A stretch of 64,000 bases of DNA from contig LR590468.1 of the NCBI GenBank assembly GCA_901472505.1, positions 2,641,501-2,705,500 of the forward strand. Direction: 5' to 3'. Under the pieces are notes generated by a model that made no database searches, was not told the origin of the DNA, and saw only the letters and a program-made list of their open reading frames with translations. The translations under genes and the position numbers were made by a program. This document shows positions 57,717-64,000 of the stretch, one piece after another (positions within the stretch are counted from its first letter, which is position 1; every line of letters begins with the position of its first letter). This stretch comes from Proteus vulgaris. Lineage in GTDB: Bacteria; Pseudomonadota; Gammaproteobacteria; Enterobacterales; Enterobacteriaceae.

Positions 57717-59882
57717 ATGAAATTGATCATAGAAGGTCTTTCTCTTACAACTCAGTTATTAGGTACACACTTATCTGTGGCTACACTGACTGCGCATACA
57801 ATCCGTACCGCAAAGATGGGAATTGATTTTTCATCGCTGATTGAGTACCTGAAGAGTGAAGGATTTGAAAACACATTATCACAACGTTTGTTGGATGATA
57901 TTCCCTCTTTGGCGATGCCAGTGTTGTTATTATTAAAAAATGAAGAGAGTGCTGTTTTAACTGAAATTTCATTTGATGAAGCCGGACAGCGAAAATATAA
58001 GATTCAACAAGTTGATGGTTTATCTGTATGGTTTACTCAACTTGAATTAAGTGAAAAGTATTTAGGTTATTGCTGGTTTATTAAACCTCGTACTATAGTT
58101 GATGTTCGTTCAGAGTTGCCTGAATATACAATGCCTAAAGCATGGTTTTTTAAAGTGATATGGCGCTTTAAAAAATATTATTATCAAATTATTCTCGCTA
58201 CATTCGTTATTAATTTTCTAGCACTTGTTAGTTCATTATATGTCATGAATGTTTATGACAGAGTTATACCAAATAAATCTTATGAAACGCTTTGGGTTTT
58301 AAGTATAGGGGTTATTATTGCGATATTATTTGAATTTACAGCAAAAATGATCCGAGGGCGGTTAACTGATATTGCAGGCAAAAAAGCAGACTTAATTATC
58401 AGTTCTGCTTTATTTAGAAAAGTGACTAACCTTAAGTTGAAAGAACGTCCTCAATCATCAGGTTCTTATGTTAATAATTTGCGAGATTTTGAATCTGTTC
58501 GTGACTTTATGACGAGTGCGAGTTTATTAACATTAGTTGATATGCCTTTTTTAATTTTATTTATATCTGTAATTGCAGTTGTTGGTGGTAGTTTAGCTTT
58601 TGTACCACTGACGATAATTCCACTAGTTATTGTTGTCGGGTTTTTAGCTCAAATCCCTTTATCTAAATATATTAATGAATCGATGAAGGAATCATCTCAA
58701 AGGCAGGGATTAGCGGTAGAAGCTATTGAGGGAATAGAAACATTAAAAACGAATAATGCCATGAATTGGGCGCAAAAGCGTTGGGACTATTACACCGCAA
58801 AAACAGCATCTTCATCAATGAAAGTTAAAAATATCAGTAATTTTGTCATTTATTTTTCAGTTATGATGCAACAATTGAATACGATATTTTTAGTAATTAT
58901 AGGTACTTATTTAATTCATAGTGACGACCCTGCAAATAAAATTACGATGGGAGCATTAATCGCAACGGTTATTTTATCAGGCAGAGCCTTATCACCATTA
59001 GGACAAATTGCGGGCTTAGCTGTGCGCTTTCAACAGGCTTGGGTCGCCTTAAAAGGCGTAAATGACATTGTTGAACGACCTTCAGAGCGTGAACCGGAAA
59101 GAAAATACATTACGCTGAAACAAATTAATGGAAATATAAAATTCCATAATGTTTCATTTGCTTATAATCAAGATAATAGCAGTGTGGTCAAAAATTTATC
59201 ATTTGAAATAAAACCTGGTGAAAAAGTTGGCATACTCGGACGTATTGGTAGTGGTAAATCAACGACCTTAAAATTAGCTACTGGGTTATATCCGGCGGAA
59301 CAAGGAAGTATCACTCTGGATGATGTCGATATTCGCCAAATAGACCCTCATTATTTACGTAATCAGGTTTTGTTATTAGAGCAGGAGCCAAGGCTGTTTT
59401 TGGGTAGTTTAAGAGAGAATCTTGATTTAGCCCGTATGGATGGTTTTTCTAGTGATCAAGACTTAATCATGGCTTTAAAGCGATTTGGTTTAGATAAAGT
59501 CATTAGAAAACACCCGAGAGGGTTAGATATGCCCTTGGGAGAGAATGGGTTAGGTCTTTCCGGCGGGCAAAAACAAATTGTCGCCTTGGCTAGAATGACG
59601 ATGAGAAATCCTAAAGTTGTCTTACTGGATGAACCAACAACGGGACTTGACCAATATTCAGAAATCCAGGCATTAAATGCTATTTCAGCATGGTGTCGCA
59701 CAAGAACATTATTAGTCGTTACGCATCGGCCTCAGGTACTTAGTATCGTCAACCGAATAATTGTTGTAGATAACGGTAAAGTTGTGATGGATGGGCCTAG
59801 AGATGCGGTTTTACAGCAGTTAGCCAAAAATGAAAAAGAAAAACAAATAACTGTTCACTCAAATGCCCAAATAGATAAGTAA
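57717..59882 (+). CDS. ABC exporter of the adhesin secretion system (LapB type)
   Basis: 721 residues. N-terminal domain of about 130 residues (LTTQLLGTHLSVATLTAHTI) that resembles a degenerate C39-like domain seen in LapB exporters; the catalytic Cys of a C39 peptidase is not apparent. Six-helix membrane domain from about residue 158 (IILATFVINFLALVSSLYVM). ATPase domain: Walker A GRIGSGKSTT (about 508-517), LGLSGGQKQ signature, Walker B VVLLDEPTTGLD, and the switch His in VVTHRP. It would energise export of the adhesin at 51142. It starts 24 bases after the channel gene and ends 16 bases before the HlyD gene. Intact in frame throughout. Confidence 0.9.
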   Translation: MKLIIEGLSLTTQLLGTHLSVATLTAHTIRTAKMGIDFSSLIEYLKSEGFENTLSQRLLDDIPSLAMPVLLLLKNEESAVLTEISFDEAGQRKYKIQQVDGLSVWFTQLELSEKYLGYCWFIKPRTIVDVRSELPEYTMPKAWFFKVIWRFKKYYYQIILATFVINFLALVSSLYVMNVYDRVIPNKSYETLWVLSIGVIIAILFEFTAKMIRGRLTDIAGKKADLIISSALFRKVTNLKLKERPQSSGSYVNNLRDFESVRDFMTSASLLTLVDMPFLILFISVIAVVGGSLAFVPLTIIPLVIVVGFLAQIPLSKYINESMKESSQRQGLAVEAIEGIETLKTNNAMNWAQKRWDYYTAKTASSSMKVKNISNFVIYFSVMMQQLNTIFLVIIGTYLIHSDDPANKITMGALIATVILSGRALSPLGQIAGLAVRFQQAWVALKGVNDIVERPSEREPERKYITLKQINGNIKFHNVSFAYNQDNSSVVKNLSFEIKPGEKVGILGRIGSGKSTTLKLATGLYPAEQGSITLDDVDIRQIDPHYLRNQVLLLEQEPRLFLGSLRENLDLARMDGFSSDQDLIMALKRFGLDKVIRKHPRGLDMPLGENGLGLSGGQKQIVALARMTMRNPKVVLLDEPTTGLDQYSEIQALNAISAWCRTRTLLVVTHRPQVLSIVNRIIVVDNGKVVMDGPRDAVLQQLAKNEKEKQITVHSNAQIDK

Positions 59883-59898
59883 GATTGAGAACGTTGAA

Positions 59899-61158
59899 AT
59901 GGAAGAATTAAATAAAAAACAAGTGACGCCTTCAAGTCATTCTAAAGAAGTCTTTTCTAATAAAGACTTAGCACTTTTAAATGACTTACATGCGGCGCTT
60001 CAGAATGAAAAACATCATAAAAGTTTTATGATGATCACAATGTTACTGATCTTTGTAGTTATTTTTGTTATTTGGGCATGGAATAGTAGTCTCGAAGAAG
60101 TGACTCGGGGGCAGGGCAGTATTATTCCGAGTAGCCGTGAACAGATAATTCAAACACTGGATGCTGGTATATTAAAAAGCATGGAAGTCAAGGAGGGGGA
60201 TATTGTTGAAAAAGGGCAAGTTTTGTTAACGCTGGATGATACTCGCTCATCAGCCATTTTGAGGGAAAGTGAAGCAAAAGTTGATAATCTTGAAGCGATT
60301 CGAGCAAGACTGAAAGCGGAGGCCTATTCTACTGAACTTAAATTTCCAGAGGGGTTAGCTACTGATTTAGTGGCACGAGAAACAACAGTATACAATATAC
60401 GTAAAGAGGCGCTCGAATCAGGGGTAAATAATTTACAAAAAAGCAAAGCCTTATTAGACAGAGAAATAGCAATAACAAAACCTATTGTTGCACAAGGCGC
60501 TATGTCTGCTGTGGAGTTATTGCGAATAGAACGTCAGTCAGCCGATATTCAGTCACAGATAAATGAAAAGAAAAATAAATATTTAACGGAAGCAAGTGCG
60601 GAATTAGTTAAAACAGAAGCAGAATTAGCTCAGGCAAGGGAAAATATGGCTGGGCGTGCGGATCCAGTAGAACGAGCATTAATACGGGCACCATTAAGAG
60701 GAATTGTTAAAAATATACGTATTAATACTGTTGGTGGAGTAATTTCAGCTGGTCAAGATATTATGGAAATTGTTCCATTGGAAGACCAATTATTAGTTGA
60801 AGCTTATATCAACCCAAGAGATGTTGCATATGTTCGTACAGGAATGCCGGCCTTAGTCAAACTGACCGCTTATGATTACGCTATTTATGGTGGATTGGAA
60901 GGTACTGTGACTTTAGTCAGTCCAGATACATTACATGATCAAAAGAGACCCAGTGATTTAAAACTTAATCAGGATGAAGCTTTTTATCGCGTATTAGTCA
61001 CAACGCAGAACAGCCATCTTACTGATAAAAATGGAAAGGAATTACCCGTTATTCCCGGGATGATTGCTGGTGTGGATATTAAGACGGGTGAGAAAACGGT
61101 GTTTCAATATTTGATTAAGCCAATTACAAGAATGAAGCAGGCTATGCAAGAAAGATAA
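59899..61158 (+). CDS. HlyD-type membrane fusion protein of the adhesin secretion system
   Basis: 419 residues, LapC type. Membrane helix at about 40-60 (HKSFMMITMLLIFVVIFVIW), a lipoyl-like segment QTLDAGILKSMEVKEGDIVE and KGQVLLTLDDTRS, a coiled-coil (about 150-270 with long Lys/Glu/Gln runs), and the beta-barrel motif APLRGIVKNIRINTVGGVI followed by IMEIVPLEDQLLVEAYI, then PGMIAGVDIKTGEKTVFQYL. It joins the ABC exporter to the TolC-like channel. It follows the ABC gene by 16 bases. Last gene of the export unit; a perfect hairpin (61176-61202) follows. Confidence 0.9.
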   Translation: MEELNKKQVTPSSHSKEVFSNKDLALLNDLHAALQNEKHHKSFMMITMLLIFVVIFVIWAWNSSLEEVTRGQGSIIPSSREQIIQTLDAGILKSMEVKEGDIVEKGQVLLTLDDTRSSAILRESEAKVDNLEAIRARLKAEAYSTELKFPEGLATDLVARETTVYNIRKEALESGVNNLQKSKALLDREIAITKPIVAQGAMSAVELLRIERQSADIQSQINEKKNKYLTEASAELVKTEAELAQARENMAGRADPVERALIRAPLRGIVKNIRINTVGGVISAGQDIMEIVPLEDQLLVEAYINPRDVAYVRTGMPALVKLTAYDYAIYGGLEGTVTLVSPDTLHDQKRPSDLKLNQDEAFYRVLVTTQNSHLTDKNGKELPVIPGMIAGVDIKTGEKTVFQYLIKPITRMKQAMQER

Positions 61159-61175
61159 CACTATTCTAATACATT

Positions 61176-61202
61176 ACAGCCTTATTAATATAATAAGGCT
61201 GT
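61176..61202 (+). terminator. Perfect 12-bp hairpin after the HlyD-type gene
   Basis: ACAGCCTTATTA (61176-61187), loop ata, TAATAAGGCTGT (61191-61202). Without a T-run, but the position 18 bases after the stop codon suggests the operon end. Confidence 0.65.
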
Positions 61203-61315
61203 AATAGAAATTATCTTATTAAGAAAATAAGGAAAGTAATAAGACAACAAAGGAAATTTTCATGTTTAAACGAGTCGGTATTAGTTTTAATATTGAAAAT
61301 TTATAAACCTAGAAA

Positions 61316-61344
61316 GCAAAAAACCAGCCATAAGGCTGGTTTTT
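61316..61344 (-). terminator. Terminator behind the tRNA-Phe fragment
   Basis: AAAACCAGCC, loop ataa/ttat, GGCTGGTTTT with T/A-runs. On the minus strand it follows the 3' end of the tRNA fragment at short distance, as expected for the original tRNA-Phe terminator. Confidence 0.8.
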
Positions 61345-61351
61345 CTAAAGA

Positions 61352-61398
61352 TGGTGCCCGAACTCGGAATCGAACCAAGGACACGGGGATTTTCAATC
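61352..61398 (-). other. 3' end of tRNA-Phe, likely element attachment site
   Basis: Read on the minus strand, these 47 bases match the 3' half of enterobacterial tRNA-Phe: anticodon-loop region GATTGAAAATC, then CCCCGTGTCCTTGG, T-arm GGTTCGATTCC, acceptor end and CCA. The match starts inside the anticodon stem and diverges at 61399. One acceptor base differs from the E. coli form (TTCGGGC for TCCGGGC, a G-U pair). The 5' half is absent, so this is a fragment left by integration. The proper tRNA terminator is retained next to it, so this is the chromosomal side of the attachment site. Confidence 0.85.
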
Positions 61399-61457
61399 AG
61401 TTATTAGAAAAATATATTTGGCATCTGTCACTGATAATACTTTATCAGGTGACTTAT

Positions 61458-62338
61458 ATGCATGTAATTTCAGTTATTTCTACAAAAGGTGGAGAAGGTA
61501 AATCTACTCATTCTGCGAATCTTGCAGGAATATGTGCTGATGCAGGGTTAAAAACACTACTTATCGACGCGGATTATGCACAGCCAACCGCTTCTAGTTA
61601 TTACTCTTTACTTTATGAGGCTCCTTGCGGTCTCTATGAATTACTAATGCAAACAGTGGATCTTAATCATCCAGAGCGATTAATTTCTCAACACTTGTAT
61701 TCGTAATCTCGACCTTATTATCTCTAATGATCCTCATGAACAATTAAAAACGGCCATGATGCATGCTCCTGATGGTCGAATTCGTCTGCGTAATCTATTA
61801 CAACACCCACTTTTTTACTGCTTATGATGTGATTATCATCGACTCACAAGGTGCTCGTTCTATTATGTTGGAATTGGTACTACTCGCAACTAACCATATT
61901 GCTGTTGCGATGGTTAAGCCTGTATTACCCGATGTTCGAGAGTTTTTGAGGGGAACGGTAACACTAATGGAAGAACTGTTACCGTATCAAGGTTTTGGTA
62001 TTGAATTGCCACCGATAAAAATTCTGATTAATTGTATGGATTATACAGTCTTAGCAAGAAAAGTCCTTAAAGCACTAACTGAAATTATTCATAACAGCTC
62101 ATACAGTCAAGAAAAAATCCCACCTATCTCATTACTGCAAACCCAAGTTTATGATCTCGATATTTACAAATTAGGTCATAGCAAAGGACAACCGGCACAT
62201 CGTCTAGAGTATCAAACAGATCGCAAAAGTTTACCTGCTGCACAAACAATGCATAACTTAGCTTGTGAATTATTCCCTCAATGGGAAGCGCGTTTCGATT
62301 TGGTTTTAAAGCATCAACCAAAGGGGAATGCACTGTGA
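61458..62338 (+). pseudogene. parA: ParA/Soj-family partition ATPase (two frameshifts as given)
   Basis: Corrected length is 292 residues. MHVISVISTKGGEGKSTHSA carries the deviant Walker A (KGGEGKST), followed by LLIDADYAQPTASSYYSL (Walker A' Asp). An extra base near 61692 in LISQTCIRNLDLI, and an extra T in the run at 61811-61816 in HPLFTAYDV, break the frame; residues remain conserved in the alternative frames (YDVIIIDSQGARSIMLELVL, VKPVLPDVREFLRGTV, HRLEYQTDRKSLPAAQTMHN). ParA proteins of this island family support stability of the excised element. It is the first gene at the element end, 60 bases inside the tRNA fragment. Confidence 0.85.
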
Positions 62339-62442
62339 AATTTTATTGCGTAATACTGAATATGCCGAACTCCCTGTGTCGAGGTGATGATTTATTTAAT
62401 TCATCACATATATTCAATGAAATGGGAGATAATAATGAGTAA
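62335..62442 (+). CDS. Possible small overlapping ORF between parA and dnaB
   Basis: A GTG at 62335 overlaps the parA stop and has AAGGGG eight bases upstream; the 35-residue reading ends MGDNNE at 62442, overlapping the dnaB start. It could couple translation of the two genes, or be accidental. I recognise no family. Confidence 0.25.
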   Translation: MKFYCVILNMPNSLCRGDDLFNSSHIFNEMGDNNE

Positions 62443-63787
62443 TCAAAAACAGAAATTACCTCCTCATTCTATTCATGCCGAGCAAGCTATATTAGGTGGA
62501 CTCATTCTTGATAATGAACGTTGGGATGATATTTCATCGATCATTTCTGCGGACTATTTTTACTCTCGCCCTCATAAAATTATTTTCTCTGCAATACAGT
62601 CATTATTTCAACAAAATAAACCTGTTGATTTAATTACATTAACTGAATCAATGGAACAGCAATCTATTTTAAATCAATGTGGTGGTTTTGGTTATCTCGC
62701 GGAACTTTCTAAAAATACACCTAGTTCAGCCAACATTGTGGCGTATGCAGAACATGTCGCCAATTACAGCCAAAAGCGTCAATTGCTGGCATTAGGACAT
62801 GAACTTGTCACTCAAGCGAGTGATGTGAGTAGTGATTTATCTGGATTGTTAGAACAAGCAGAACAACGTATTTTTAATATTACTGAGCAACAACGTTTAG
62901 ATGGCAATGTGGATCTCCCTTCATCAATTGAAACCTTTCTCAATGAACTAGAGCAACGTTGTAGCAATGAAAATCTGATCACGGGAACACCTACGGGATT
63001 TGAGGAATTAAATGATATGACCTGTGGTTTCCAGCCTAGCGATCTAATTTTATTGGCTGGTCGTCCATCAATGGGGAAAACTGCATTAGGTCTTACTTTC
63101 TGTGAAAGTGCATTGAATGAATGTGTTGATAAAACTGTACAAATTTATAGTTTAGAAATGCCAACCACGCAGTTATTAATGCGCTTTACATCCATGTTAG
63201 GGCGAATACCTTTACAACATTTGCGTAACGGCAATATGCAAGATGAAGATTGGGCGCGAACCAGCAGAGCAATGAATGTATTGCTTGAACAATGGAAAGG
63301 GCGATTAATTATTGATGATTCAAGTTATATGACACCAACAATATTGCGCTCTAGAGTTAGAAAAAATATTCGTAAATATGGTTATCCCTCTCTTATTTTA
63401 ATTGATTATTTACAGCTTATGCGGTGCCCAAATCAAGAAAATCGCACTCAAGAAATCGCCGAAATTTCTCGTTCCCTTAAAGCATTAGCCAAAGAAATGG
63501 GATGCCCTGTTGTTGCCCTTTCTCAACTTAATCGCTCATTAGAAAGTCGAGTAGATAAACGCCCTAACAATGGTGATTTACGGGATTCAGGCGCATTAGA
63601 GCAAGATGCTGATTTGATCATGTTTATTTATCGAGATGAAATTTATCACCCTGATAGTACAGAAAAAGGGAACGCTGAAATTATTTTAGGGAAGCAACGT
63701 AATGGCCCTATCGGTACGGTAAAAGTGCAATATCAGGCAAATATCACACGTTTTGAAGATAGATTGAGTGGGCATTATGCAAGCTGA
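62435..63787 (+). CDS. dnaB: DnaB-like replicative helicase of the integrative element
   Basis: 450 residues. N-terminal DnaB domain with LPPHSIHAEQAILGGLILDN and a LITLTESMEQQ segment; RecA-type C-terminal domain with Walker A GRPSMGKTALGL (about 213-224), Walker B LILIDYLQLM (about 315-324), LSQLNRSLE, and the arginine-finger type end GALEQDADLIMFIYRDEIYH. ATG 62435 (MSNQKQKLPPHS) is preceded by GGGAGATA; the longer in-frame start at 62384 adds unrelated residues. Likely an element-specific helicase used in replication of the excised ICE. It overlaps parB by 11 bases. Confidence 0.9.
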   Translation: MSNQKQKLPPHSIHAEQAILGGLILDNERWDDISSIISADYFYSRPHKIIFSAIQSLFQQNKPVDLITLTESMEQQSILNQCGGFGYLAELSKNTPSSANIVAYAEHVANYSQKRQLLALGHELVTQASDVSSDLSGLLEQAEQRIFNITEQQRLDGNVDLPSSIETFLNELEQRCSNENLITGTPTGFEELNDMTCGFQPSDLILLAGRPSMGKTALGLTFCESALNECVDKTVQIYSLEMPTTQLLMRFTSMLGRIPLQHLRNGNMQDEDWARTSRAMNVLLEQWKGRLIIDDSSYMTPTILRSRVRKNIRKYGYPSLILIDYLQLMRCPNQENRTQEIAEISRSLKALAKEMGCPVVALSQLNRSLESRVDKRPNNGDLRDSGALEQDADLIMFIYRDEIYHPDSTEKGNAEIILGKQRNGPIGTVKVQYQANITRFEDRLSGHYAS

Positions 63788-64000
63788 AAAAGTAATTTCT
63801 TTAGATGAAAAAATGCTTCAACGAGGTAGAACACCTAAACAGTTAGCATCAAAAAGTGTATTAACGATAAGTGAAATGCCGATGGTGTTGACCTTAGAGC
63901 AACTTCGACCTAATCCCGATAATCCACGCACTTCACGTAATCCTAAATATGATGATATTAAGGCTTCAATTCGTGCTCGTGGTTTAGATTCTGTTCCTAA
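63777..64000 (+). CDS. parB: ParB-family partition protein (partial, runs off the window)
   Basis: The first 74 or so codons of a ParB-type protein: MQAEKVISLDEKMLQRGRTP, TISEMPMVLTLEQLRPNPDN and PRTSRNPKYDDIKASIRARG followed by LDSVP. The LxxLRPNPDNPR and IKASIRARGL motifs are the canonical ParB box region. ATG at 63777 overlaps the end of dnaB. Completes the parA-dnaB-parB block of PAPI-1-type elements. Confidence 0.88.
   Translation, partial: MQAEKVISLDEKMLQRGRTPKQLASKSVLTISEMPMVLTLEQLRPNPDNPRTSRNPKYDDIKASIRARGLDSVP

Larger units (their letters stand above)
61203..61457. other. Boundary region between adhesin cluster and integrative element
   Basis: 255 bases. A tiny ORF (61263-61307) has an AAAGG ribosome site but only 14 codons, and I do not call it a gene. 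The tRNA terminator-like hairpin 61316-61344 and tRNA fragment follow, then AT-rich DNA to the parA start. Confidence 0.4.
61352..64000. mobile_element. Left end of a tRNA-Phe-integrated conjugative element (PAPI-1/SPI-7/ICEPm1-like)
   Basis: A tRNA-Phe fragment is followed directly by parA (Soj-type), dnaB-type helicase and parB in this order and strand, the conserved terminal block of the PAPI-1/pKLC102/SPI-7 family. In P. mirabilis an element of this family (ICEPm1) is known to integrate at tRNA-Phe genes. Only this end is in the window; the integrase and conjugation genes are outside. The element name is an inference from layout. Confidence 0.75.

Noticed and set aside
61263..61307. 14-codon ORF with a ribosome site before the tRNA fragment
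   Set aside because: Too short and without recognised similarity; probably a remnant at the integration boundary.

Overview
The window is a low-GC enterobacterial chromosome segment from Proteus, most likely P. mirabilis or a very close relative. The main evidence is a complete mrp (mannose-resistant, Proteus-like) fimbrial locus with its invertible switch, and a zapABCD-type secreted protease locus, both hallmarks of that genus.

Layout. 0.2-5.8 kb: tktA, epd, pgk and fbaA (pentose phosphate, vitamin B6 and glycolysis). 6.1-14.8 kb: housekeeping and accessory genes: dtpB, hpaC and hpaR, a betT-type choline/betaine transporter, a lysine- and alanine-rich lipoprotein, a YetF-like membrane protein and ribonuclease BN. 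14.8-19.3 kb: an RNA-repair locus made of rtcR, a sigma-54 promoter, a candidate tRNA-mimic RNA, a slipin-family gene and rtcB. 19.7-28.4 kb: mrpI, an invertible element with 23-bp inverted repeats and mrpABCDEFGHJ. 29-34 kb: an AbgT-type transporter, a DUF1992 protein, an AhpD-like protein, an ArnT-like glycosyltransferase and a 30-residue membrane peptide. 34-41.9 kb: zapDCBA and a second serralysin-type protease gene. 42-48 kb: purine nucleoside uptake and cleavage (xapB, xapA), two regulators and an M20-type amidohydrolase. 48.2-51 kb: very AT-rich, with two AraC-type regulators and an MrpJ-like regulator. 51-61 kb: a 1730-residue BapA/LapA-like adhesin with its own three-part type I secretion system. 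61.35-64 kb: a tRNA-Phe 3' fragment followed by parA, dnaB and parB, the signature end of a PAPI-1/SPI-7/ICEPm1-type integrative conjugative element.

How the parts fit together. Three surface or secreted systems occupy the middle and right: a phase-variable fimbria, protease export, and a large exported adhesin. The mrp operon ends with an MrpJ-type regulator, and a second MrpJ-like gene sits directly upstream of the adhesin. The rtc locus looks like a damage-inducible RNA-repair module: RtcR (CARF plus AAA+ sigma-54 activator) would fire a promoter whose first product is a tRNA-like RNA.

Quality warning. About 28 single-base length errors break otherwise well-conserved genes: tktA, betT, rtcR, rtcB (7), mrpI (3), mrpE (2), mrpG, zapB, xapA (4), a ROK regulator (5) and parA (2). 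Nearly all are one-base duplications in short homopolymers, and the residues stay conserved on both sides in shifted frames. This looks more like sequencing or assembly error than gene decay, so the 'pseudogene' labels mean 'frameshifted as given'. Long genes such as mrpC and the adhesin are clean, so the errors are clustered. All family assignments come from remembered protein families and visible motifs; no database search was run.
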